A DNA stretch of 64,000 nucleotides from Microbacterium arborescens (GTDB taxonomy: Bacteria; Actinomycetota; Actinomycetes; Actinomycetales; Microbacteriaceae), in contig QNUV01000021.1 of NCBI GenBank assembly GCA_003339645.1, positions 558,001-622,000 on the forward strand, written 5' to 3'. Position numbers and translations under genes: made by a program. Below, piece after piece: positions 56,919-64,000 of the stretch (its first letter is position 1; each line of letters opens with the position of its first letter). Under the pieces are notes generated by a model that ran no database searches, had not been told where the DNA came from, and worked only from the letters and a program-made list of their open reading frames with translations.

Positions 56919-56964
56919 TGAGCGTGGCCGATCCGACCCGGGGATGCGGTCGCAGGGAGACGCC

Positions 56965-58356
56965 ATGGTCACGAACGAACCTCCGCCCACGGAGGCGATG
57001 CTCGACGGTCGATACCTGCTGGGCGAATGCGTCGGCCACGGCGGCATGGCCCGGGTCCACCGGGCCGAGGACGTCCTCCTCGGACGCACCGTGGCGATCA
57101 AGCTGCTGCGACCCGAGATGGAGGGAGCGAGCACCTCGTCCCGCGCGCGCGGCGAGATGACCGTGCTCGCCTCGCTCAACCACCCCGCTCTCGTGACGCT
57201 CTACGACGCGCAGCTGGCGCCGGGCCGGGCCGAGTACCTCGTCATGGAGTTCGTCGAGGGCCCGACCCTCGCCGCGCGCATCGCCGAGGGGCCTCTCCCG
57301 GCCGGTGACGCGGCGGCTCTCGCGGCCGACCTCGCCGAGGCGCTCCACGTCGTGCACGACGCGGGCATCGTGCACCGCGACATCAAGCCGTCGAACGTCC
57401 TCTTGGCGCCGGTGCCGCCCCTCGGCAGCCGATCGGGCGCGAAGCTCGCCGACTTCGGGATCTCGGTTCTCGTGGATGCCGCTCGGCTCACCCAGCCGGG
57501 AACGGTCATCGGAACGGCCGCATACCTCTCCCCGGAACAGCTCACCGGGGCGCCGCCCGCTCCGCCCGCCGACATCTACGCGCTCGGCCTGGTCGTGCTC
57601 GAAGCGCTGACCGGCCAGCGCGCTTTTCCGCGCGCCGAGGGATTCGGCGAAGCACTCGCACGGCTCACCGTCGCACCCGAGATTCCCGACACGCTCGACC
57701 CCGCGTGGGTCGCCCTGCTGCGCCGCATGACCGCTATGCGGCCGGAGGACCGCCCCAGCGCGGCCGAGGTCTTCGTGGCGGCGTCCGATCTGGCCCGCGC
57801 ACCCGCGACGCCGGCGCGTCCCGTCGTCCCTGCCGCGGTCGCGGCGGCTACGGTCCCGGCGACGGCTGTCACGGCTGGGACCAGCCCGACGCGGATCCTT
57901 CCCGACGCTGCAGCCGACCCGGCCCCGTCAGCGCGTCGTCGCCCCTCGCGAGTGCGGCTCGGCCTCATCGGCGGGCTCGCCGCAGCCGCTCTCGCGGCGG
58001 CCGCGATCACAGGCCTCGGGCTCGCGGGCGCGGCGCCCGAGACCCCGCCGACCACTCCCGCCGACACCGAGGAGTCTCCCGTCCCGGAGCCGGCGCCCAC
58101 CGACGAGACCGAGCCCGCCACCGTCGTGACCGATCAATCGGACCAGTCCGGTGAGCAGCCCGCCGCGCCGGTGGAGGACACCACCGGCCCAGGACCGGGG
58201 TCGGAGGCAGACCGGAAGGCCGCCGAGGAAGCGGCGAAGAAGGCCGAGCAGGAGGCGAAGAAGGCCGAGCAGGAGGCGAAGAAGGACGCCGACGAGCAGA
58301 AGAAGGCCGAGGAGCGGGAGAGCAAGCGCGATCAGGACAAGCCCGGCCGCGGCTGA
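56965..58356 (+). CDS. Membrane Ser/Thr protein kinase
   Basis: This 463-aa protein has a kinase domain (about 10-270) with glycine loop GECVGHGGMARVHRA, Lys in VAIKLL, HRDIKPSN, DFGIS and APE-like SPEQ. A Pro/Ala linker leads to one TM helix (RLGLIGGLAAAALAAAAITG) and an extracellular acidic then Lys/Glu-rich coil. No PASTA domains are seen. ATG at 56965 has GGAG 8 bp upstream and precedes the kinase fold by about 15 residues. It faces the kinase/FHA operon, with stops 8 bp apart. Confidence 0.92.
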   Translation: MVTNEPPPTEAMLDGRYLLGECVGHGGMARVHRAEDVLLGRTVAIKLLRPEMEGASTSSRARGEMTVLASLNHPALVTLYDAQLAPGRAEYLVMEFVEGPTLAARIAEGPLPAGDAAALAADLAEALHVVHDAGIVHRDIKPSNVLLAPVPPLGSRSGAKLADFGISVLVDAARLTQPGTVIGTAAYLSPEQLTGAPPAPPADIYALGLVVLEALTGQRAFPRAEGFGEALARLTVAPEIPDTLDPAWVALLRRMTAMRPEDRPSAAEVFVAASDLARAPATPARPVVPAAVAAATVPATAVTAGTSPTRILPDAAADPAPSARRRPSRVRLGLIGGLAAAALAAAAITGLGLAGAAPETPPTTPADTEESPVPEPAPTDETEPATVVTDQSDQSGEQPAAPVEDTTGPGPGSEADRKAAEEAAKKAEQEAKKAEQEAKKDADEQKKAEERESKRDQDKPGRG

Positions 58357-58363
58357 CGCGGCG

Positions 58364-60034
58364 TCAGGGCGTGCATCCCCGCACGGCATCGCCCGCTCCG
58401 CCGTTCGCGCGCACGAGCTGCACCTCGATGCAGGTCCGGCCCGACGGGTCGGCCGGCACGGTGACGGTCTCGTCCTCGACGCGCTGCGGTGCGCTCGCGC
58501 CGTCGAGCGTGACCGGGTACCAGAGGTACGAGTCGCCCTCGGCGGGGTTCGGGTTGGTCCACGTGAACGTGACGTCGGCACCCGCCGCAGCACCCGCGAG
58601 GTCGCCCACACGCGGCACGAAACCGGCGAGCGGGTCCTGCGGGGCGCTGGAGGGCGACTCGCTCGCCTGCGGCTCGGCAGGGGCGGACGGCTGGAGCATG
58701 CTCGCCACCACGACGAGGGCGACGACCAGCGCCGCGGCGACGCCGCCGAGGGCGATCCACAGCCAGGAGCGCGAGCGCCCCGGTGCGACATCCTCGGCCG
58801 TCCCGGCGGGAGTTCCCTCCCCCGGCGCGGCGGCGACGGCGTCCGGGCTCGTCACGCTCGCGGCCGCCGCGGACGCCGTCGCCCCGCGCTGCACCGTGTG
58901 ATCGGCGGCCGGCTCGACCGTGCGGGGACGGCGGACGGTGGCATCCTGCCCGGCACGCGCAGAGGGGCGCAGCACGGTCTCGTCGGGGGCCGCCGGCGCG
59001 AAGGGCGATCCCGAGGCGGCCGGGGCGAACGGCGACGTCGCGGCCGTCCCGTCCTTGCGTCGCGTGGACCCGGCGGGAGGCGCCGTCGTCGGCTCGATGC
59101 TCACGATGCCGCGAACGCGAGTCAGCTCGCCGTCGGCATCCTCTTCTTCCTCGGCGTCGGGGGAATCGTCGAGGATGTCGATCGGCGTCACCGAATGGGC
59201 GAGCTCGATCTGAACGCGCTGCAGCGCACGGGCGAACGCCACCGCGCTGTCGAAGCGCGCCGCGGGACTCTTCGCCATCGCACGAGCGAGCGCCTGCTGC
59301 AGCGACGGCGGCACGTCGGCGCGGTCGAGCGGTTCGAGCGGTGCGGTCTCGATGCGCTGGATGAGATCGGCGGCGCCGTTGCGTCCGCCGGGCTGCTCGA
59401 AGGGTGAACGGCCCGCCAGCAGCGTGTAGATCGTGGCGCCGAGTGCGTAGACGTCCGAGCGCACGCCCGAGTCCGTGCCCTCGCCGAACGCCTCGGGCGG
59501 CGACCAGGGGATCGACATGCCCGCAGTCTCATCGGCGCTGTCGGTCGTCGTCGCGATGCCGAAGTCGGTCAGCGCGGGGCGGTTGTACTCCGTCACGAGG
59601 ATGTTGGCCGGCTTGATGTCGCGATGCAGGATGCCGGCACGGTGCGCCGTCTCGACCGCCGCCGCGACCTGGATGCCCACGCGCAGCGCCTCGGCCACCG
59701 AGAACGCCGCGGTGCGGTAGCGCACCTGCAGGTTCGGCCGCGGGCAGTTCTCCATCACGAGATACGGCCGCTGGTCGTCGGCGAGACCGGCCTGGTAGAT
59801 CGTCACGATCGCGGGATGCGTCGACAGCATCGCCATGACGTTCGCCTCGGCGGTGAACTGCTCGACCGAGCCGCCCGCCATCCGCTCCGGCAGCAGCACC
59901 TTCACCGCGACCTTACGCCGAGGCAGGTGCTGCTCGTACAGGTAGACGTCGGCGAAGCCGCCCGAACCGAGCAGCTCGAGGTAGGTGAACCCGGGCAGCT
60001 CGGGCGGCGGCGCCGGGGGCCGCTTCGCGCTCAC
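58364..60034 (-). CDS. Membrane Ser/Thr protein kinase with extracellular domain
   Basis: This 556-aa protein has a kinase domain (about 15-280) with GSGGFADVYLYEQ, VAVKVLL, HRDIKPANIL and DFGIA. A disordered linker rich in Thr/Pro/Ala follows (likely phosphosites: DETVLRP and HTVQRG). Then comes a TM helix (SWLWIALGGVAAALVVALVV) and an extracellular domain of about 100 residues with a beta pattern (VTFTWTNPNPAEGDSYLWYP) and two Cys. It is the last gene of the phosphosignalling operon. The FHA protein just upstream (4-bp overlap) probably binds its phosphorylated sites. Confidence 0.92.
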   Translation of the reverse strand: MSAKRPPAPPPELPGFTYLELLGSGGFADVYLYEQHLPRRKVAVKVLLPERMAGGSVEQFTAEANVMAMLSTHPAIVTIYQAGLADDQRPYLVMENCPRPNLQVRYRTAAFSVAEALRVGIQVAAAVETAHRAGILHRDIKPANILVTEYNRPALTDFGIATTTDSADETAGMSIPWSPPEAFGEGTDSGVRSDVYALGATIYTLLAGRSPFEQPGGRNGAADLIQRIETAPLEPLDRADVPPSLQQALARAMAKSPAARFDSAVAFARALQRVQIELAHSVTPIDILDDSPDAEEEEDADGELTRVRGIVSIEPTTAPPAGSTRRKDGTAATSPFAPAASGSPFAPAAPDETVLRPSARAGQDATVRRPRTVEPAADHTVQRGATASAAAASVTSPDAVAAAPGEGTPAGTAEDVAPGRSRSWLWIALGGVAAALVVALVVVASMLQPSAPAEPQASESPSSAPQDPLAGFVPRVGDLAGAAAGADVTFTWTNPNPAEGDSYLWYPVTLDGASAPQRVEDETVTVPADPSGRTCIEVQLVRANGGAGDAVRGCTP

Positions 60035-61338
60035 GGCAGGTCCTCGAAGGCGATCGTGACGCCGTCACCGATGTCGAGCACGTCACCCGAGACGACCATC
60101 GTCGGCTCGTTCGGATGCAGCCGCACCGGGTCATTGCCGCCGCGCAGCAGCACCGAGCCGTTCGTCGTGTCGAGGTCGACCACGAGAACGTGCTCGCCCT
60201 CCGCCCGGATCTCCACGTGATTGCGCGAGATGTCCTGCTCGGGGCTCTCGACGGCGACGAGCGTGGGGAGCATGTCGCCCGTGGATCGCGACGACCGCGG
60301 GCGCCGTCCGACGATGACGGTGTTGTCGAGCTCGACGACCTGCCCGTCCGAGACACGGATGCGGCCCCGCGCGAGGCGACGAGCCGGGACGATCTCGGTC
60401 GACTCGTAGACCGCCGGCTCGCCCCGTCGCGCGCCGCGGATGTCGGCGACGGCGACGGTCTCGCCGTCGTGGTCGCCGGCCGGGCCGGCGGGAGAGGACA
60501 CGACGGTGGCGTCGTCGGCGGGAAGGGGCGCGTCGGCCGCGTCGGGCTGCTCGGAGGGCAGCGTCGGCCGGACCACCGTCTCTCCCCAGATCATCGCGTG
60601 CTCGTCGGCGGCGGCCGTGTCGCCGAGCGGGACGAACGTCTGCGCCCCGGGCGACTCGTCGAACGGGATGTCATCGTCCACCGGCCCTGCCTCGGCCTCT
60701 GGCTCGGGCTCGGGCTCGGCGACGATAGGCGGCTCGGGCTGCGGCTCGGCGGCGGATGCCGGCGCAGCGACCGGTACCGGCGTGGACACCGGAGGCGACG
60801 CGGACGCGGGGGACTCTGCCGCGGGCGGCGCCGGCGCGGTCGGCGCTGCGACGAAGGGGCTCGCGGAGCGGACGCCCGGCCGGGCATCCGTCAGGTCGAC
60901 GGTGACGGAGTCTGCCGCGACGACGCCCTCGACGAAGGGCAGCGACGCGGCCTCGTCGGCCGCCTCGGCGAAGAGAGCCGACGCGCGCCGGACACCCGGG
61001 ATGTGACGTTCGACCCACGTCGAGACTCCCTGGCCCGAGACGGACAGCGGCCCGGACTCGGTCTCGACGACGAGCTCGACCGGCCCGCGCACCGCGACGC
61101 GGAGCCCGTCGCCCTCGACGATGGCCAGGATGAAGTCGGGGATAGCCGCCAGCGAGGTGCCGAACGCGCCGGTGAGGGCCTCGATGACGGCGCCGATGCC
61201 ACGTTCCGCGAGTCGGCGCCACACGGCCTCGACCGTCGGGATCGACACGTTCGCGGGCAGGGCGACGGCCGCCGCGGGCGCGAGTGCGACGCGCCAGTGC
61301 TCCGCGCCCGTCGCCGGAACGTAGCGGACCTCGACCAT
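60031..61338 (-). CDS. FHA domain protein
   Basis: This 435-aa protein has an N-terminal domain of about 150 residues that I do not recognise (VEVRYVPATGAEHWRVALAP). A long acidic Pro/Ala/Glu stretch follows (about 150-330), and then a C-terminal FHA domain: VIVGRRPRSSR, then DISRNHVEIR, then TTNGSVLL. FHA domains bind phosphothreonine, so it is a likely adaptor of the kinases here. Its ATG overlaps the PP2C stop by one base (TGATG) and its stop overlaps the kinase ATG. Confidence 0.9.
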   Translation of the reverse strand: MVEVRYVPATGAEHWRVALAPAAAVALPANVSIPTVEAVWRRLAERGIGAVIEALTGAFGTSLAAIPDFILAIVEGDGLRVAVRGPVELVVETESGPLSVSGQGVSTWVERHIPGVRRASALFAEAADEAASLPFVEGVVAADSVTVDLTDARPGVRSASPFVAAPTAPAPPAAESPASASPPVSTPVPVAAPASAAEPQPEPPIVAEPEPEPEAEAGPVDDDIPFDESPGAQTFVPLGDTAAADEHAMIWGETVVRPTLPSEQPDAADAPLPADDATVVSSPAGPAGDHDGETVAVADIRGARRGEPAVYESTEIVPARRLARGRIRVSDGQVVELDNTVIVGRRPRSSRSTGDMLPTLVAVESPEQDISRNHVEIRAEGEHVLVVDLDTTNGSVLLRGGNDPVRLHPNEPTMVVSGDVLDIGDGVTIAFEDLP

Positions 61339-62153
61339 CAGGCTCTCCCCCCTGCGGCCGCTGCGCGCGGCCGGGTGTCTATGTCTGCGTCATCCGGCTG
61401 AGCGGACGGCACGGTGTCGTACACATCGTCACCGCCGTCGCCCAGCGCGTCGATGACGATGACCGTGACGTTGTCGCGACCACCGTGCAGCAACGCTTCG
61501 TGGACCAGTCGCTGCGCGGCATCCTGCGGTTCCGTCTCCTCGTCGAGGATACGGGCGATCCGCTCGTCGTCCAGCTCGGTCGACAGACCGTCCGAACAGA
61601 CGAGGATGCGGTCGCCGCTCTCCGCGGGCAGCATCCAGAAATCCGCCTGCCCGACGCTGCCGGCCCCGAGCGCTCGGGTGATCTCGTTGCGCCGTGCGTG
61701 GCGCGCGGCGGTTTCGGCGTCCATCTGCCCCGAGTCGACCAGTTCCTGGACGACGGAGTGGTCGACGCTGATCTGCTCGAGGCGGCCGCGCGCCCACCGG
61801 TACGTGCGCGAGTCGCCGATGTTCAGCGTCAGCCAGTAGCCGGCGTCTCCGACACGGGTCAGCACGACCCCGGTCAAGGTCGTCCCGGCCGCGCGCTGGC
61901 CGGTGGCGAGGGCGTCGATGTTCGCCCGCGCCCGCTCGATGGCCGCCCGCACGTCCTGGTTCGTCACCACGGCGACGCCCACCAGAGGCTCGAACTCGGC
62001 CACCGCGGCCGCGCTCGCGCGCGCACCGGCCTCGTGCCCGCCCATGCCGTCGGCGACGACGAAGACGGGCGCTGCCGCGAGGTAGGAGTCCTCGTTCGCG
62101 CGCCCCCGCAGCCCGGCGTGCGTCGCGGCACCGTGTCCGACCCGTACCGACAT
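61338..62153 (-). CDS. PP2C family protein phosphatase
   Basis: This 271-aa phosphatase reverses Ser/Thr phosphorylation. Motifs are NEDSYLAAAPVFVVADGMGGHEAG (two metal Asp), LNIGDSRTYRW, VDHSVVQELVDSG, LVCSDGLS and GGRDNVTVIVI. The last 35 residues are a disordered tail. There is no TM segment. ATG at 62153 is chosen because the conserved part begins about 15 residues later. It lies 5 bp after the small FHA gene and is coupled to the next FHA gene. Confidence 0.94.
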   Translation of the reverse strand: MSVRVGHGAATHAGLRGRANEDSYLAAAPVFVVADGMGGHEAGARASAAAVAEFEPLVGVAVVTNQDVRAAIERARANIDALATGQRAAGTTLTGVVLTRVGDAGYWLTLNIGDSRTYRWARGRLEQISVDHSVVQELVDSGQMDAETAARHARRNEITRALGAGSVGQADFWMLPAESGDRILVCSDGLSTELDDERIARILDEETEPQDAAQRLVHEALLHGGRDNVTVIVIDALGDGGDDVYDTVPSAQPDDADIDTRPRAAAAGGRA

Positions 62154-62158
62154 GGGAG

Positions 62159-62542
62159 TCACCGCACGACCTGGACGACGAGCCACCGATCACCGAGGTC
62201 GAGCCGGTCACCGCTGCGGAGCACCGTCTGCGTGCCCGGCACCACGGGAACGCCGTCGCGTCCGCGGGTGACGACCACCCCGTTCGTCGACGCGCGATCG
62301 ATGACGGCGAGACCGCCGGGCTCGAGGGGAACGAGTTCGAAGTGGGTTCGCGACAACGTCAGCGTCTCGTCGCGGAGCACGATCGCATCGGCCCCGGTGC
62401 CGCGATGAGGGTCGCGGCCGAAGACCGTTCGGCCGTACACGGCGGTGCGGGTGCCGTCATCCCACGTCAGCAGCGCACGCGCGCCGCTCCGGATGTCGGG
62501 AACCCCCGCGAGCGGCTCGGTGTCGAAGATCATCGCGCTCAT
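62159..62542 (-). CDS. Small FHA domain protein
   Basis: This 127-aa protein is almost entirely one FHA domain: YGRTVFGRDPH, then LTLSRTHFELVPLE, then VIDRASTNGVVV and GDRLDLGDRWLV. ATG at 62542 (MSAMIFDTEP) overlaps the transglutaminase-like stop by 4 bp. It probably reads a phosphothreonine mark made by one of the neighbouring kinases. Confidence 0.92.
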   Translation of the reverse strand: MSAMIFDTEPLAGVPDIRSGARALLTWDDGTRTAVYGRTVFGRDPHRGTGADAIVLRDETLTLSRTHFELVPLEPGGLAVIDRASTNGVVVTRGRDGVPVVPGTQTVLRSGDRLDLGDRWLVVQVVR

Positions 62543-64000
62543 GCGCTGCCTCCCCGGGCGCGCCGCGTCCGGCCCCGCAGCAACGACCGCAGGCTGAGGC
62601 GAGCGCGCAGCCGGCGCCACACCGACACGCGACCGCTCATGCCGACGACGATCGCGTCGACCTCGCGCCAGAAGGCGTCGACGTCTTCGGCGGAGGGCTC
62701 GCCCGGTCCGAACACGCGCGCATCGGCCGACGTCGCGAGGGCGGTCACGTCGGGCTGGTCCATGGTGGCGGCGACGACCCGTGCGCTCTCGGTGCGCGTC
62801 GCACCCGAGGCGACCGGCGCATTGAGGTCGACCGCACGGTCGATCAGCTCGTCCCAGCCGCCGGAGATGCGGTCGGCGGGCTTGTCGGCGTTTCGCCGCT
62901 TCGTGCGCCGGGCGGTCTTGACGGCGCCCATGATCACGAACGGCGCGAAGATGATCGCCAGGACGCCGATGCCGATGCCGACCGGGGCGAGGATCGCGCC
63001 GATCCAGTCGAAGCCGGGGTCGTCCTCCTCCTCCTGGTCACGATCGTTGGCGATCGCGGGCGGCAGCTCGGCCGGCTCCTGGGCGGGAGGCGGCGGCTGC
63101 AGCACCTGCGGCTTGGGGTTGGCCCGCGGAGTCGTCGTCTGCTCGTTCGGCTCGTTGTCCTCGTCGGGCGTCGGGTCGAAGGGGATCCACCCGTACCCCT
63201 CGAACGCGACCTCGACCCACGCGTGGACGTTGTCTCCGGTCGCGGTGAACTCTGCGGCGGTGTCGCCCTCGTCGGGGTGCCACCCCATGACGACGCGCGC
63301 CGGAATGCCCAGCTGAGCCGACAGCAGGGCCATCGCGACGGCGTACTGCTCGTCGTCGCCGATGATCTCGTCGCCGCCGAAGAAGCTGGTGATGCGCGCT
63401 GCGCCGTGACCGGAGGGCGAGTACGGGTCGTCTTCGAGCCCGTGACTGAAGTAGCCGTCGGTCGAGAGCCAGTCCGTCAGCGCGCGGACCTGCTTGATCG
63501 GCGTATCCGCGTCGCCGACGGCATCCGTGGCGATCTGCGACAGCCCGTCGGGGATGCCCTCCTGCTTCGGCATCTTCACGGGCGCGAACGCGACGTCGGC
63601 GAGCGCCTCGTCCGTCGGCAGCACGGGGAACACCGTGTCGACCGTGTAGGTCGTGCCCGGAGCGAGCCCCGCGGTGACGGCCGCCGTCCCCGTGGCGTCG
63701 TTGTAGTGGGCGGTGCGGCGCAGTTCGTCGGCGCGTTCGCCCTCGAACTCGATCGACCGCACGGCACCGGCGTCGGGCAGCCACACGCCGCGCAGCTCGT
63801 CGATCTCGAACTGCAGCTGACCGGGCACGCCTTCGGCGTCGGGCGACATGTTCGAGCGGAGCGGCGTGAACGAGCTCGACGATCCGGCGCCCTCGTCCGA
63901 GACGTTGAAGACGATGCCGTTGTAGGCGTCCATCGTCGCCAGGCGGATACGGCCGTCGTCGGGAAGACCCTGCACCGTGAACAGCGGCGTGTCCGCGTCA
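62539..64000 (-). CDS. Transglutaminase-like membrane protein (3' part, cut by window end)
   Basis: The last 486 codons or so are visible. A transglutaminase-core fold lies near the middle: GDDEQYAVAMALL, then GIPARVVMGW, DNVHAWVEV with the catalytic His and FDPTP with the Asp. The Cys that belongs three residues before the aromatic is Asp here, so enzyme activity is doubtful. A Pro/Glu linker, one TM block (GAILAPVGIGIGVLAIIFAP) and a cytoplasmic tail follow. In this family the N-terminal part, missing here, usually holds several TM helices. It starts the FHA-PP2C-FHA-kinase operon as seen in the window. Confidence 0.88.
   Translation of the reverse strand, partial: DADTPLFTVQGLPDDGRIRLATMDAYNGIVFNVSDEGAGSSSSFTPLRSNMSPDAEGVPGQLQFEIDELRGVWLPDAGAVRSIEFEGERADELRRTAHYNDATGTAAVTAGLAPGTTYTVDTVFPVLPTDEALADVAFAPVKMPKQEGIPDGLSQIATDAVGDADTPIKQVRALTDWLSTDGYFSHGLEDDPYSPSGHGAARITSFFGGDEIIGDDEQYAVAMALLSAQLGIPARVVMGWHPDEGDTAAEFTATGDNVHAWVEVAFEGYGWIPFDPTPDEDNEPNEQTTTPRANPKPQVLQPPPPAQEPAELPPAIANDRDQEEEDDPGFDWIGAILAPVGIGIGVLAIIFAPFVIMGAVKTARRTKRRNADKPADRISGGWDELIDRAVDLNAPVASGATRTESARVVAATMDQPDVTALATSADARVFGPGEPSAEDVDAFWREVDAIVVGMSGRVSVWRRLRARLSLRSLLRGRTRRARGGSA

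Overview
The window is high-GC, densely coded DNA with many GTG starts and 1-4 bp gene overlaps. Gene content (ftsH-folEPBK-DUF3180-two PH-domain genes-DUF2520-lysS, DUF4192, mycoredoxin, FHA/PP2C/PASTA-less kinase cluster) points to an actinobacterium, most likely Microbacteriaceae and probably Microbacterium or a close relative. This is read from gene order and protein similarity recalled from memory; no search was run.

Layout. 1-5.2 kb: a ThuA-like fragment, a TetR regulator with a perfect palindromic operator, and a divergent agmatine deiminase-amidase-PLP decarboxylase row. 5.3-8.6 kb: a SipW-type signal peptidase with three exported substrates or partners, then a lipoprotein with two repeated halves. 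8.6-13.1 kb: cardiolipin synthase, a small membrane protein, DUF4192, lysS. 13.3-22.2 kb (minus strand): a tightly overlapping folate/PH-domain operon downstream of ftsH; ftsH is frameshifted by a 20-bp tandem duplication. 22.3-26.1 kb: hpt, tilS, divergent ppa, M23 peptidase. 26.3-26.6 kb: tRNA-Glu, tRNA-Asp, tRNA-Phe.

26.57-33.26 kb is a 6.6-kb genomic island in tRNA-Phe. It is bounded by 111-bp identical direct repeats made of the tRNA-Phe 3' part plus its terminator. It has visibly lower GC, no integrase, and five plus-strand genes: an unknown protein with an HTH-like segment, then a tight four-gene cassette of a DNA methyltransferase-like protein, a phosphoribosyltransferase-like protein, an ORC/CDC6-like AAA+ ATPase and an unrecognised Rossmann-like protein. 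This is the best candidate for an undescribed (probably anti-phage) system here.

33.3-38.5 kb: small membrane proteins, SRAP, a zinc-ribbon microprotein, DUF72, a NodB-type deacetylase, a DPM1/GtrA glycosyltransferase and mycoredoxin. 38.8-49.4 kb: DEAD-box helicase, adenosine deaminase, a PotABCD-type ABC operon with a divergent LacI regulator and three copies of the palindrome GCAACCGGTTGC, proline iminopeptidase, and an MFS exporter. 49.4-56.7 kb: CGNR regulator, malate dehydrogenase, CPA1 antiporter, a degenerate serine-recombinase-like protein, TetR and its MMPL target. 57-64 kb: a Ser/Thr kinase facing an operon of transglutaminase-like protein, FHA, PP2C, FHA and Ser/Thr kinase, cut by the window end.

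A second theme is short palindromic elements (about 60-75 bp, two arms around a loop) scattered in and next to gene 3' ends. Two families are repeated within the window, and in two genes the element supplies the C-terminus.
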